A stretch of 64,000 nucleotides of DNA, taken from positions 12,670,466-12,734,465 of the forward strand of contig NC_092322.1 in the NCBI RefSeq assembly GCF_036785885.1, given 5' to 3'. The translations under genes were made by a program, and so were the position numbers. This document shows positions 12,701 to 27,300 of the stretch, in pieces. Positions within the stretch are counted from its first letter, which is position 1, and the number at the start of each line of letters is the position of its first letter. The notes beneath the pieces were generated by a model. That model ran no database searches. It worked only from the letters and a program-made list of their open reading frames with translations, and was not told the origin of the DNA. Origin of the DNA: Coffea arabica. Lineage: Eukaryota > Streptophyta > Magnoliopsida > Gentianales > Rubiaceae.

Positions 12701-15700
12701 ACTGTGTCCTTGTTTCATTGTATACAGTCATACTTCATCTTTTATCAGAAGCATCCACATTGAGGGGCATTTGCGGTTGGATGAAGAGCTGTGGAGCTAA
12801 TTCTGAACTTGATGTGGGTTTTCTTCACAGGGGTGGCCAACAAAGTTTTTCTGTTGGCTTACTTTTGAAGAATGATCCTCATCGAGTTGACTTTTCTAGA
12901 CTTGGAGGATCATATGGCCATTTGGCTAAATCTCATCCTACAAATGATGAGCAAGAAGAAGAAGTTATCAGGTGGGAAGAAGGTTGTATGGATGATGAAG
13001 ACTCTAGAGTAACACATTTTGGTAGGCTGCAGCCGTGCTGCTGTTCGAGTTATGACAGTGACTTTGCAAAGATCTCAAAGCATCCTATTAGGTATATGGC
13101 CAAAAGTGCTCGCGGTCACTGCAGTTCTATTCAAGAAAGATCTGCTCATGTTGCTGCAGAATGCAGTGCTGAGAATTTGAATGATGAGATAGAAGATAAA
13201 CCTGGTACAAGTGACCAATCTGAATCTCAGTTTGATTTTCGGCCTATGCAGCAGATGAGGATTATACCCCCTAGGGATATCAATTTGTCTCCAGCTACAT
13301 TGAAAGAAGAAGAGCTCTTGGATGCTATGCTGTTGCTATATCATTTGGGAGTGGCACCGAATTTTAAGCAGGTGACTGAGGATTTTTTTAATAAGGTCAT
13401 AATACCCCAATAAGAATTGAATTATTCTTCTTCAGGCAAGAAAATAAACTAAAGTAGAGTAAATGGAAAATAGAAAATAGATGTACAAAGCAAACTTCAT
13501 CTGCCACTATGTAACAGAACAGAGCTCCTATGTATGCATGATTGGAAGTGATGTTTTTGTAGCTCCATCTTATTGACATATAAATAAGGAATGGAATGAT
13601 GTTTTAGATTTGGTTGTTGATGAAATAAGAATGCATACAATTAAAGTGGAATTGATGCAGATGAGGTCGAAGTTTTTGTAAACAGTCGTAACATATGTTT
13701 TTTAATGGTATGATGCTTTTTGCAATGTAATGAGCAAATTAATGATAGGGTCTGGTTTTTGCAGTACATGGCCTCCTTAACGTGGTATTCTTTCTTTAGT
13801 TACCTTCATTTTCTGGTGATTTTCCCCTTCCTTTGTGGTTTTTGTTTGTGAAACATGAATGCCCGTGCTGGGAATTACGGTTGGTCACTAGATCTTTTGG
13901 ATTTATACTTTTACGCCATAATGATTTAGGAACTTTTGATGTAAATATCTAAACTGATTATTCTTGCTATAGGCATCTTCTTACATTGCTCGACAGTCAC
14001 AATCGATAGCTCTCCTTGAAGAGACTGATAAACAAATTAGAGAAAAAGCTAATGGAGAACAAGCAAAGCGTTTAAAGGAAGCTCGAAGTGTATATAGAGA
14101 AGAAGTTATGGATTGTGTCAGACATTGTGCCTGGTATAATGGTCTCTTCTAGAATGTGGTGATTTGTGAAATTGGAAGTGTATTCGTTGTTGACTGCATG
14201 CAAACATCAGCTTATAAACTCATTTTATTTTCATCCGCCATCAATATTTGCTGAAAACCCATGGATCATTTTTTGTGCTTTAAAAAGTATGCATTGGTTT
14301 TCATAAATGTAATATATTTATAATTATGTTGATTTAGTTATGATAGGAAGGTTCCTTGCTTGAAGTGGTTAATTTCATTTGGTTGTTGATTGTGCCGTCC
14401 GTTCTTCATCAACATCTATGATCTCCTGGTTTCTTTCAAGTCGTAGTGCAGAGTGCACTTTGATCAACAAAATAAGCCATTCAGAGCAGTAGAAACATCA
14501 ACTCACTTAAGATTAGTGTTTGATGATCTTAGGACCTTACCTTGCTATTCACAGTCTGGGAGTTAACATTGTAGATTCTGAGACTGACATTAAGCTTTAC
14601 CAAGAGAAGGTATTGCATTCTGCATTGTCATGGCTACTCTTCTGTAATTTTGATGGTGTGATTAGGATGTTTTAGTGGTTCTCAGATTTTCATATCAATC
14701 ACTTCTCTATATAAACTGAGGTGATATGCATAATGCGATGGTTAGAACTTATGAGTTATGCCTATGCATGTTTAAGATTTTTGTTGTTTCATGATAATAG
14801 AGTGTCTCTGTCCATGTAAAACATATTGGGTGATTGGAGTGGTTGAACGCTACAGCAAGGTAAAAGCATTTGAATGGCTGGTTTCATTAAAATAACATGT
14901 TGCAATTAGGTTTCTTGTGTTGGATTATCATGTCGCTCCTTTCTCTTCTTCGTATGTCCTCTGCACTGATTATGGGAACGTGTCATATACATCATTTGCC
15001 TTTGATTCTTTTGTTGCTTTATGAAAAATAAGCTAAAAACAAAAGTCAAGGACAAATGAGAACATCATAAGAGCTTTTAGTTTAACAAAAGCTAAAATGA
15101 GCATATCTTTGAAAATCGATAGCAGGCTTTGAAGCTTTTGATTTTGAAAATGATATTTTTTCATTGGGTTTGCTTGTAGCTTGCCAGCATTGGTCAAGTT
15201 CTTTTTAAAATTGTCCCTTCACTAGTACCGTCATAATTTCAGTATATTCCTTCAGGTTTTGCAAGAAGGTTATCCCGTTCAAAATAATAGGTCAATAAGA
15301 ACAAATAGCAGGTTTTCTTTTTTTTTTTTGGGGGGGGGGTGTTGTGTGTGGGGTTGCTAGAAGAATTTGTAGCCAACTCCAAGATAAAAGAGTTATCATG
15401 GTGAGCATTTTGCTAATAATAATGCTTTTACAACTTTGGTCCTCCTTCAGTTAAACAGGAAAACTTTTTCCTCTTGCATTAAATGCAAGAACACAAGTTC
15501 ACTGAAACGATGTTAGTACTTTTGTTTGCCTTCATTTTAAGTAGTTTTCACGGGGAAGGTTTAGATGTCACTGTGTTTACTGGTATTATTTCTTGTCTGG
15601 ATGAATCGTTTCATTTTTTGGATTATTGCTAATGTCTGCCTTGAAGTAACTTTTTGCTGATGTTAAAGTGGGTCTAATTTTAGTATGCCAGGATGGCTCT

Positions 15701-18700
15701 ATCATAGAATTTTTGGCACAGCGGGGCAATAAAATGAATAATGGTTTAATTTAACACTTTTACAGTATGACAAACTGAGATTTACTGACTGTTGTAAATT
15801 TTGCTTCTAAATTCAGATTTCTTTGGCAATAGGAAACATATTAACTGCAAGGCTAAGAGTTCCAAACAGATCTCAATACTTACTTTAAAACCCCTCAATA
15901 ATCTGAGCTGTCTGGCAAAACATCTGATAAGACCTATCATCTTTTTATTAAATCCTGATTAATATCAATGATATGTAATGATTATTTGTTTCCAAATGTG
16001 GGACAGCTAAGCTGTAAATGGTTTTATTTCAAATTTCTTAGGCATGAAAACTTCCACTTTATGCTTGGTTGGATTAAAAAAAATAAATTATGTTGGGTTT
16101 TTCCATACATCATGATTGGTGATTTTCAAGTGTTCATTGTGCTGAGGTTTCACAATTCTTAATTTTTTACATGCATTTATTACTTTTGCTTCCAAGAGAG
16201 AAGCCGTATAGTTGTGTAGGACTAACATTCATGTATGAATGTGTGTGCGTGTGTATTTGTTTGTAATGAGAATAATTCTTCTCACAGTTTTTTGCTGAAC
16301 TTTGTTTTATAGGTATCGCATATCTCTTTTTTCTCGATGGAAGCAAAGGGGAATGTATGCGGCATGCATGTGGATCGTTCAATTGCTGCTTATTCTTAGC
16401 AAATGGGACTCTATTTTTATTTATGTTCCTGAATATTATTTGGAAACTCTGGTATTTAATCTCTTCTTCTCCTCCCTGCCTAATGGCAATCTGACTTTGC
16501 TTGTTTTATAGCTCCAAAGTAATTGTGTAATTTTCATGTGCAACAACCCCCAGCACACGAAAAAAAACCCAGTTCAACTCTAATATTGTGTGACAGTGGT
16601 TGTTTTGAGTATAGATGTAATTTACTCCTACAGATATTGCTTTTTCAGCTTTTTTGTTTTTGACGTGATGTTCTATAAACAGTTTGACAAAATGGGGCTG
16701 ATGCTCCTCATGCATGGCTCTCTACGTTTAGGTTATGAAAAGTTTAAAACAATTGGCAAAGAGAACCTGACTGTTGCTGTACATTCATGGGAACTTCTTT
16801 CGCTTGCCTCTTATAAGATAGTAACTTTCTGCTATTCTTGATTTGCCTGGCAACAAAGAATGTTTACGTTGTTATTATAAGATGTCCTGCATTTTACTTC
16901 TTTAGCCTTTTGAATTGCTCTGTAATTGTACTTCTGTCCCATTGTGTTACAATTCCATCTGAATTTCGCTCCTTGAATTACCTTTTCCCTTATGTTTGGC
17001 ACTTTATGGCTCTCTCTCTCTCTCTCTACATATATATATATATATATATATATATCAACATAAAGAAACAAGAAGAGGAGTATAAGGATTTGATGTCTAT
17101 AACTGACATGGCAAATCAATGAATGGATAGATAAAATTTAATATGGCAAAGAGAAAAAGGAAAATCTTCCGGTAATTCTTCCTATATTTCTTTTCAAATA
17201 TCCATGGGATTCTCAAAAATTGGCTTTAGATAAATGGCACAATCTTTTTTTAGAATGGTAGAGTGGGTAGAGTTTTTATTGTCCTGTACCTAAAACCATT
17301 GGATTCTTTTCTTTTGGTTGTAAGTTGCCCTTTTAGGTGAGCTATAACCAATGAACAACGGGGATCAAACTTAGGTGGTGGTGTGGTTGAAAATGGAAAT
17401 TGAACCTCAGGTTGGTTTGAGTAGCTTTTAATCATATGATGAAAATAAAACCATTTGTGTCTACTCTGTAGGCTTGGGCCCTATGGCTGTGAATATGTTG
17501 TATATCAATGCTAGTTTTACATGGATCTTAGTTCATTTGTTTGTCTTTCTTTTGCTGTTTAGGTGTAGAACTGACATTGAATTGTGTTTATTGGCATTTT
17601 CTGCGTCTTCTTATATGTTATACTTATGCACATGGCAGGTTGACTCTTTCCATGTGCTGCGTAAGAGTGATCCTCCTTTTGTCCATCCTGCAATATTCAT
17701 GAAGCAAGGACTCGCTTCTTTTGTACGTCTGAAGCCTCTCCCCCCTCCCCCTACACCTTTTCTATCTAATTAATATATATTATACCATGCATATGTGCCT
17801 TGTTTTTATTCCCTTCAAACTTTCAAAAGTTGACTGTGATCTGATGTATCACTATTTTTTCTGGCAGATATAGTTTGTTGAAGATTTATGTCTCTTTAAG
17901 CATGTCTAGCTAGTATTAATCCAAGATCTGTTTGAATGTGGTATTTCTAGCTAGTATCAAGTGAAAACATTACCCTTGTGCCCCTTGCCATCCATACCCA
18001 CATGCCCTTCTCCGATGTCCTGCTGGGAGAGGATTGTCTCAATATGTGTAACCTTCCAAAATGATTGGCTTCTCATTTTGATCATTGAGTTTTACCGTAG
18101 AAAAACTTAAGCATTTTGCCGAGAAAATTATATATTGGATTAACTTTGTAGTTTCCTTGCTTCATTGGTTAGTGTTGCATATTTTGCCTTGCTTTTTAGG
18201 ATCAATTGCATGTATATCTAGGTCTATTATTTAGTTGCTTTGGGCATTTTGGGTTCAGGTTACTTTCGCTGTCACCCACTTTAATGATCCAAGGATATCG
18301 AGTGCCGAGCTGAAAGATCTTCTTCTGCAGTCTATATCCGTCTTGGTACAGTACAAAGAATTTTTAGCAGTTTTTGAGCATAATGAAGCAGCAATACAGA
18401 GAATGCCCAAAGCACTATTATCAGCTTTTGATAATAGGTCCTGGGTCCCTGTAACAAATATTCTTGTGCGGCTTTGCAAAGGATCCAGTTTTGGTTCTTC
18501 CAAGCGTGGTGAGTCATCATCATCAGTTGTTTTCCAGGTAAGACCCGTCATGCTTTCGTCCTTTTGATAATATTTTGATCATTAACTCTTTTATTTTACA
18601 TCCATTAACAAATATAGTTGAAGTGTTCTTTTACTTTTTACAGAAATTGCTGCGAGATGCTTGTGTTCAGGATGAAGAACTTTTTTCAGCTTTTCTCAAT

Positions 18701-20970
18701 CGTCTGTTTAACACCCTGAGCTGGTCAATGACTGAATTCTCTGTTTCAATTCGAGAAATGCAGGAGAACTATCAGGTAGTTGGCTTGTGAGGCTGTACAT
18801 ATTCATTTTATCACCCCTACTGTGGTTGATTTTCATGTTCTTCCCATGTCAGTAGTTTTTTCTAATTGATTTAAATGGATAATGAAATTATCTCCTGTTA
18901 TTGACTTCATTTATGCATAGACTGCATGTGAGTTGGATACGAGATAGAGGTAAATACATTCTTCAATAGGCCAGGCCATATCTACTGCCAGTGAAGTTTT
19001 TAGGGAAATAACTGAATATTTGGATCAAGTTATTGTCTATTTTTTCCTCCATCTGTTTCCTTGACATTCTTGTGGCATCCTTTTTAGGTGGTGGAGTTTC
19101 AGCAGAGGAAATGTAGTGTTATATTTGATCTCTCTTGTAACCTTGCAAGGGTGTTAGAGTTCTGTACTCGTGAGATACCCCAAGCATTTCTTTCGGGGGC
19201 AGATACAAATTTGAGAAGGCTGACTGAATTAATTGTGTTTATACTTAACCAATTGACTTCGTCAGTTGATCCAGAATTTCTAGACCTGTAAGTTTGTGGA
19301 TGTTCTTGTTACATTTAACATGTTGTCACTTATGACGAATCTCGACTTCTGTGGTGTGCTATCCTAATCTTTCTTGCTGCTCTTCATTCATGTACTGTTT
19401 TCTTGGATAGATGGATGATAACATTAGTTAACATATTTGTGGTGGTAGAAGTGCTGTTATAGTTTCCTAAATTTTTTGTGTACTGCATTTTGGTTTTGTT
19501 AGGTTTAGCAACGAGGCTTTGTAATTTCTTGTGGTCTAGAAATTTACTAATTCATCTCAATCTAAAGCCTTAGTACCTGCAAAGCAAACAATGGAAGAGC
19601 AAGAATTTATTTAGATTGTATATACTCATAAGGCTAACTAAAGATAGGGAAAAATCCAGAAGCTTAGTTGATGTTTCCCTGAAATTTTGGTTTCCATGTT
19701 GACTTGATATCTAGGAGAATGCTTATAAGTATAAACCACAGAAGTTGGTTATCGACAAATTTCAATTGATGTGCATGCAGTGTTGTATATAATTCCTCCA
19801 CATGTGATACTGCTTAATCATATTGATCAGTTCATTTTATCCTTCTTGCATATGAAAGTGGACTATGCTTTAAAAAAAAAATTAATGAACTACAGGAGTT
19901 TGGTTTATCCCTCCAAGTTTGATGCAGTTATAAAAGTTTCAAGTTCAGATGACTGAATTTAGTGGTATTGCAAGATTTGCCCTTGTATGTATCTCAATGT
20001 TGGTTTTTCACAAAACAAGTTTGTTGTGAACTTCTAGGAGGAGAATAAGTTGGTTGCAAGATTGGAACTTATGGGAATAAGATATTTCAGAACTTATTCT
20101 TCAGATTTCTTTATGCTATTCTTGCAGGTCCATTAGGCGTCCTGGTCAGTCTCCAGAGAAGGTTAATGGTGGCATGATCTTAGGACCGCTGGCTGGTATC
20201 ATTTTGAATTTGTTGGATGCTAGACAAGAGGCAGACTGCGGAGATCATAATGACATTGTCAATATATTTGCTAGCATGGACTGTGCTGAGACTGTCCTTC
20301 GTGGATTCTACCTCTTAGAATACAATTGGGTTAGTAATTGATTCTGTTCTCTGCTTAGATCCGTTTGGAGTATTACATAATACATTAATAGCTTGTCTTT
20401 TTTTTTTTTTTCAATTTATTTTGCTTTTCAAGTTGGTAGAATTATGCCCATGGGCATATATGGTTTTTTTTTTAAAAAAAAAAATCAGGGGCAATGGAGT
20501 TCTTGGGGGCCCAGATTGTATGTATGGTTTGTTTAGGGCGATAGCAACTCTTTTCTTGGTGGTATAATAATTCAATGTTCAACTTGTGGTTTTCGGAAGA
20601 TTGTATATCCATTCTTTCCACTTTATCTTTTTGCTAAATCTTGTTCATGAACTTGTAGGCTGGTTTGGTTAAGGGTGTTGATGATATCTCAAAGCTCAAG
20701 CAGCTAGAGACCTTATCAAGCCTGCTGATATGCCAGAAGGAGTCTCAAGAATTTGAGGGGATGGTTTGTGCCGGAGAAAGTAATTCTGATGACAACATAT
20801 GCTGCATCTGTTATGCATGTGAAGCAAATGCTCAGTTCGTACCTTGTTCTCATTCTTCTTGCTTTGGATGCATAACGAGGCACCTCCTTAACTGCCAGAG
20901 ATGCTTCTTTTGTAATGCAACTGTCACAGAAGTTGTGAGAACTGAAGCAGAAGCAGCAAATACGGCATGA
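9705..20970 (+). CDS. RKP: E3 ubiquitin-protein ligase RKP (KPC1-like), 10 coding exons
   Basis: RKP is a RING E3 ligase related to animal KPC1. In Arabidopsis it promotes turnover of the CDK inhibitor KRP1. My spliced model uses 9705-11207, 12538-13371, 13973-14133, 16313-16451, 17639-17722, 18259-18537, 18644-18775, 19088-19287, 20128-20329 and 20659-20970. All junctions are GT-AG and all phases agree, giving 1281 residues, about the family length. A SPRY domain lies at about residues 115-270 (WKGRWMYEV, QQLGWATL, YRNGVSLGVAF). The middle part is conserved and helical (DCVRHCAWYRISLFSRWKQR). The C-terminal C3HC4 RING (about 1226-1268) reads CCICYACEA, PCSHSSC, CITRHLLNCQRCFFC. The start MAEDGLRIGGLSPGLAVVLN matches the family N-terminus; an in-frame ATG at 9678 would add nine residues without family support. 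Introns are large, up to 2.2 kb (14134-16312). The gene looks intact. Confidence 0.97.
17010..17055. repeat. compound (CT)n(TA)n microsatellite in RKP intron
   Basis: A CT run (17010-17027) is followed by an AT run (17030-17055) inside the RKP intron between 16451 and 17639. It gives rise to spurious overlapping open frames on both strands. Confidence 0.9.
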
Positions 20971-22455
20971 GGTCTTCCTCTCAACACTCTCTTTTTTGTT
21001 TTTTCTCATTAGTGGTAGTTTCTTGTTGTTTCTTTTCTTTGGTTTCGGATTGGGGCTCTTCCGTGAAGCTTCTGACTGTATCTAAGAGGAAAATGGTATA
21101 CCTTATAGGTCAAACATACTACATTTTTAGCTTCATCATCGCAAGGCAGAATTTTATCAGTGTATATAGATAGATGGATAGGGTTTGGAAGGAGATTTAA
21201 AAAAAAAAAAAAAAAACAAATCACAGGGGATGGGAAAATTGGGGTAGGGCTGAAGTTTTGTTAGCAGAATTTGAGGGCATTACATTGTAAATACACGAGT
21301 TTCAATTGAAATGAAATCTTTCCAGCCCTCTGTGTTTGCCTGCTCTCCTCTGTTCCTGTTCAAGAACACAAGTTTGTGTGTGTTTGCATGCTTTCCTGTG
21401 TGTGTGTGCGTTCCTGCTGGGCCTAAAGCAAAGATAGGACATAGTGCAATATGCTGAATATGAGGATTGATATGTAGATTACAAAGTTTCTGTATTGCAA
21501 TTTTCACCAAAATTTTTTCTAATTATTTTTTTGATCTCACAGACATCGAATTGCTATAGTACATTTGTCTAAAAAACTTTTAAAAATAGGAATTTAAACA
21601 GGTTTTTACTATTTATTTCTTGAAATAAAGAAGTTTTAATTTTTTTTACCAGTATTGTAAATCATTCTAAATAGTAGGGCTGACAGCGGTTCGATGGCAA
21701 TAGAAGAGGTTTTGGTCTGAAAAATTTCGCCTTCATTCAAGTTTGAAGTTACAGTTGGCTCTGCATTCAATTTTGAGAAACTCTTTCAACAATTTGTAAT
21801 TTGTTAAAGACAATTTTTGAAACAGTAATGTGTTAAAACCTAGCACTCAATTGTCAAAAGTACGTGTCAACTTAAATTATAAAATCATCCTACGTGAGAT
21901 TAATAGAACTTGTTTGAAGTTTGCTCTAATTCGAGCTTGTTTAGCTCTTGAAAGTCGAGCTCAATTTTATTTTGCCTTGTTCAAACTCGACATCGTGCAA
22001 ATTGAATCCAATCCAAGTTTAACTCGAGCTTAATTAAGCCTAATTGAGTTTAAGAAATATAAATTTCTATTTCATATTATTTTAAACAAGGGACAAAATA
22101 GACATTTCAACAGTTCCCTTAGTACCCGAACAAATCATGGTCTGCAAAAGCCAATAACGACGATGCTTCTCGACTTCACGTGCGGGCAAGCCAACTTAAA
22201 TGACAAAATTACCCTCAGCCTTGATTCTTACGGTTACGGCTGGCTCTTGCAAAATCCTTCAAAAAACTCATCGGTGCCAGTGTGCCACTTCGAAGATGTC
22301 GAAGAGAGAGAGCAATTCCTTCAGACTTCAGAGGAGTGAAGCGCTTTTTCTCTCACACACAACACACAGTTGGCAGTACTTCACGCTTATTAATTATTTG
22401 TTTGTTACTGTATAGCTACCGTGTGACTGTGTGAGAGAGGGGTGGTGGAAGGAAA
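20971..22455. other. RKP 3' UTR and intergenic spacer
   Basis: The first 300 or so bases are probably the RKP 3' UTR, rich in T and with poly-A at 21199-21216. From about 21890 to 22035 the DNA repeats TCGAGCT-type words (TCGAGCTTGTTTAGCTC, AACTCGAGCTTAATTAAGCC), a composition typical of decayed hAT-type MITEs, but no clean ends were found. The last 250 bases are the likely promoter and leader of the next gene. No coding region is supported. Confidence 0.5.
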
Positions 22456-24353
22456 ATGTTGAGTACACTGAAAATTCAGCCGAAAACGACGCCGCCTCGA
22501 GTTTATCCCAGGTGTAATGCCGGAGGATTCAGTAACCATCGCCGTTTTAATTTACCGTTGAATAGAAACCGGCGGTTTGTGTCCGTGTCTTTGGAGCAAG
22601 CTGAGTCGTCGGATTCATCCTCTCATCTGACCTCCACCGTCGGATCATCATCTTCTTTATCTCCCGTTCAATGGACCCTGCCCAGTCGCCACCTTAGCAT
22701 TCTCAATTACACCGCTTGCGCGGTACGGTTTCACTCTCTCTAATTTATTGTTCTTATTTCAATTCTTCATATTTTGATCTTTACCGCTTTCATTTTGGTT
22801 TGTTTTAAGGGAATTAATGAAATCAATTGATTAAATTCCATGATTTTGTGGGAGTTATTAGAACCCTGAATTGGGTTTAAGTGTTTTAGATGATTGTGTT
22901 AATGTAGATTGAAAATTTATATTACTGAATTCACCCGCCGACGCGGGGCTCCCAAAAAAAAAAAAGAGTGAAATAAAATGGAAGTTCATCTGAATGGGGT
23001 TTGATGTTTTTAATTGAAGTGATTTACCTAATAAATTAACAGTTTTTGTGTGTGTGTGTAGTGTGTGCGAGTGTTCCCTCTACATTTTGATTGAAATGAA
23101 GCACAGAAAAAGAAAAGCCCATTTATGGCGCATAATAACTTCCCAAAATTCTGCGCAAAGTTGGAGTTATGTAATAAAGCTAATGAGTAACATGAGGAAA
23201 GAGTGGGAAAGATTTACAAATTTTCAGGTTTGCTTAATATGGGATTCATCGATTTTTTTGCAGGTAGCAATATCAGCAGCCTGGCTTTTCTGCTGGGCGA
23301 TTCCAACAATGCTGGTTAGTAATGGGATTTGTTTTTTAGTTGCAAGCATGTTCTGTTCATTGGGTGTTTTGTCAACATTTTGGTTGAAATTCATGCATTC
23401 ACTATAAAAGGGAATTTAAGTTTGATGGCCCTCAAATTTCTTTAAGCAAATTGGAGATTGAATTTTAATATATTAATCATGGTTTAGGTGTAATTGATTG
23501 ATAATCTTGGATCAGAGAGCTGTGATTTGTTAGATGCATCATTGCTACAGTCTTGTACTACCAAAGAATTGACAAACTGGATTCAACGTGACAAGTCATT
23601 GAATCCCAAGGCCCATTGTCATGTTAAGCAATTTCGTTTTTCCAAATAAAGTCAATGCAATTATGATGTAAAATGTGTTTGAATTTTAGCTTTTTAGAGT
23701 TCGTACTGGCAAATAGAACTAGCTTCTGTCAGGAAAATAATAATTGACTATTGTGATATTCTTGAAGGCTTTTAAGAGAGCAGCTGAGTCTTTGGAGAAG
23801 TTAATGGACGTCACAAGAGAGGAGCTTCCTGATACAATGGCTGCAGTTAGATTATCTGGGATGGAGATAAGTGACCTAACCATGGAGCTTAGTGACATTG
23901 GGTGAGGATAATATGGTGAAGCTTGAATTTTGCTTGATAAGTTGTATCATTATTTTCAGATTTTATATTTGACTTGTCTCGATGATTTTGCAGTCAAGAA
24001 ATTACACAAGGTGTCAAAAGTTCTACTCGAGCTGTTCGGGTGGCGGGGGAAAGATTGAGGCGGTTGACTAATATGTCTCCTTCAGGTTATTAATTTGAGA
24101 ATTGGCGGTGTCTTACTGGTTGTCTTTAATAGTAATTTGGGGAGATAAATTTCACTTCATCTTTACTTGTTTAGTGCCCGTGCAGGTGGTAGCTCCGATG
24201 GAGGCGAAGGATAAAGTACCAGTTCTAGCTAGAACAGCAAGAGGCATAAGGATTGGGATTGTAAAGGGTCGTGGATTTTTTCAAATGATTTTCACCCTCA
24301 CTCATTTTTATAGGATTGTCTTGAACTTCGTCAAAGGTCGAGCTAAGGCATGA
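22456..24353 (+). CDS. plastid-type membrane protein, DUF948-like, 5 exons
   Basis: I recognise this as a conserved plant protein of unknown function, not a named enzyme. Model: 22456-22722, 23264-23314, 23768-23901, 23994-24085 and 24193-24353, with 234 residues and consistent phases. The N-terminal 60 or so residues are rich in Ser, Arg and Pro and poor in acidic residues, as in chloroplast transit peptides. A hydrophobic span (about 80-106: YTACAVAISAAWLFCWAIP) follows, encoded across exons 1-2. Next is an amphipathic region (AFKRAAESLEKLMDVTREEL, SGMEISDLTMELSDIGQEIT) like the coiled helices of DUF948 proteins. Near the C-terminus a second hydrophobic stretch (FFQMIFTLTHFYRIVLNFV) ends in KGRAKA. 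The last acceptor must be the AG at 24191-24192: the stronger-looking AG at 24184-24185 leads quickly to a stop. Plastid location is inferred from composition. Confidence 0.85.
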
Positions 24354-27300
24354 ATTGAGATCTTGGAAGTCACATGTTACTGGGAGAATCATTTAGTTCT
24401 GTATATATCTTTTTGTAGTAATGTGTGGTTGCTAAGTTGCTATTCAATTACCGCTGATTTTATGGATTGTTGATCTTATTTTTTCGAGTAGAAACAATAT
24501 GAATATTTGGAACCTCGTGCGTTTCTTCTACAATTTGCTCAACTAGCGGAGACGTTTTTCATACTTAAAAATGTCGATAGGAGCTTCGATGATATGTTTG
24601 CTTCAGGGACAGAAAATTTCAGATCTTATGACGGAATATACCAGATATAGAAGGTTTGTGCAGTGAAGGAACATAAGTTGGGCTTTTCTATTGAAAATCT
24701 TGATGGGATTAACTCTGCCTGGTTATATAGCGTTTCAGGCGGGTATGGTTAACATATGTACATGGTTTTCTCAGGCATATCTGGCGATGGACCTCGTGTC
24801 CATCTGGATCAGAGGGAACTGTTGGAGATTGTATTGACTCTTGAGCTTCATGTAAGGGGATTTGCTGCATTATGTTTCTCTCGTACCCACCAAATAAAAA
24901 AAAAAAATCAAAAAGGGGAGAGAAAGGGGATTTGTTTAATTCTGATTCTAAATGTACTGATTGCGGGTTGTGTTCTTTGTGTGGGCGGGGGGGGGGGGGG
25001 GGGGGGGGGGGGTTTGGACGAATTGGATACATGTTCATTGTAAAGCATGAAAAAATTAGAGATACCTTGCTACAGGTTTCTTGCGAAGCTACAGGCCTCA
25101 ATAACAAGTTTCAGTAATATTTTCTTGCCCACTTTTGTGGTTAGGTTGCTCTTGCCTCTTGGCATTCTTTCTTGATGCCAAAATTAAGGGGAAGTTTTAA
25201 CAGCTGAAGCATCCTCTGTCCATCGTTGAAATGTGACATTCGGATGGGTTCCGGAGTTATCCCATCAAAGAATATAATCCACATGCCGTTATAAGAGTAA
25301 TTAATCAATGCCTACAAATCTGTCAGCATCTTTTGCTTGACATTTACATTGGAGTTGTCTAACAAATGTCCGATAGACATTATTTAAGTTGTATTTCATT
25401 CATGTGTTAAATTTTTAAAAATAAAATTAATCTAAAAATGTATATAAATTCAACGGAGGGTAATAATTAATTATCATTGTGTGCGTGTACATGATAAGTT
25501 ATGTGTATGTGTAATTGAAGTACGTTAACGAATTTCTATTGACCATCCTTTGCTTAAATTTGTTTATTTACTGAAATCTCGAGGCAAAGGAGTAATACAA
25601 CATCTGATCTTCCTTAACTGCAGTACTTCACTCTATAGAATTTCGAACCCACATAGATAATTCAATTCCCAACTAGTATTTTCTTAAACAAGTTTTTGTA
25701 TTCAGTAGTATGAAGAGACTCTGGCTAAGAGTGATTCTGAGAATCAGAACATAAGCTGTACTAAGGTGAACTGAGACCTGTTACATATGGAGTTAGGAAT
25801 TTCTTATGCTTGCTTCGTGCACCTGTTCTCAACTCCTTGTACACGCTTATTTCTTTCTCTCCATCAATGGTGGTGCAGTATAACCCAAGAATATCCATCA
25901 ATATAAACTTCAATTGTCAAAAAAAAACTCTGCAGACGGTACGTTATCGTTTGGATCCAAAATCTCTAATTTTCAATTTCTTACGACTAAAAGGTGATTA
26001 AAAGGTGACTTTGATTCAAGTTTGACAACAAATGACTTGACTTTAGTTTACAGACATTATATAAGACAAAGTGTTACGGCGTTATTTTAACAAAATTTCT
26101 AAATTGTTTTTTTCTATAGCAGTAATATTAGTCCAACTACATATTACTCGAAAAACAAAAATGGCGACAATTAATGACAATGTTAGACTTGGCACACTTG
26201 AAGATTATTGGAATAACTGTCATACAACATACAAACCACTGCAGGAAATTTTCAACACTATCATGCTGGATTGTATTCAAATAATTTTTGTTTGATTGTT
26301 TTTATGAGTTTCAATTGTAAAATTAAAATGAATAATAACTTAATGATGTGTTGATATTTTAGTACTTGATTATTTATTAAAATTTAACTATAATAAAATT
26401 TTATTAACCCAGCGGGAAAAATTTTATTAACCCCGCGGGGACGGGGCGGAGCGGGGGGAGTTTGTAGGTAGCGGGGCGGGGAATGGGGGAGGGGTCCCCC
26501 GCCCCAACCCCGGCCCGTTGCTATACCTAGATATATGTGACAGAAATTTTGGTATTAGCTTGTAAATTGTTTTGGCCTTTTTCTAATCAAATAAACTTGA
26601 GCTGAACATTCCTGCATGCATGATTGCCTTCTCCAGCTACGGTGTCACGATAGCAAACCAACCCCAAGCGGTGAGATTTACAACGGTATATACCACATCT
26701 TGGCTGTTGGAGGGCAAAATAATAGTCTAGAGAATTAATAGAGAAGGGGAAGAATTAAGAAAATCACCGGTTGTTCCCATGCGTTGTTCTGAAAAATGTT
26801 GGAATTTAAAACTCATGCATTGAGTCTCTATTCTGTCACTGATCGATCAAACTTCTTGATTAGTTGCAAGGGATCTTTTGAGCACTAAGAAATCAAGAAT
26901 TACCAGCAATAATTGTACTAACCCTAAAATATTATTCGAATATCCATGACTTGGATTGGTAAGGATATTCTATCTTCTATTACACTTCTTGATACTACAC
27001 AATATTTTTATAACATGTGAAAATAAGCCAGTGGCAGCGGGGTACTAAATGTGTCAGCAAATGGCATTTTCAGAGACTCGATCAGTCTATGATCGTCAAC
27101 TTTCTTGTTCGACTGCACATAAAAGAATATGAAGGTGCGAAGATCTAATGAATCTTAGGATTATGACTTCGAATATATTGTAATGAGAATTGATTTTATT
27201 CCACCCCCTTAATAACGCTATTTGTTTGAACTAAAGTTGAGATTTCACGAGTTAGAAATTCTGAGTTCAAATTTCATTACGTGTGAAATTTTTTTTTATT

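Noticed and set aside
24186-24192. Stronger-looking acceptor at 24185 for the last exon of the plastid membrane protein
   Set aside because: It leads to a stop after a few residues; the acceptor at 24192 restores the conserved frame.
26400-26530. GC-rich patch considered as a CpG island or gene start
   Set aside because: It ends like a CAACGGGCC-type hAT MITE and no coding region follows.
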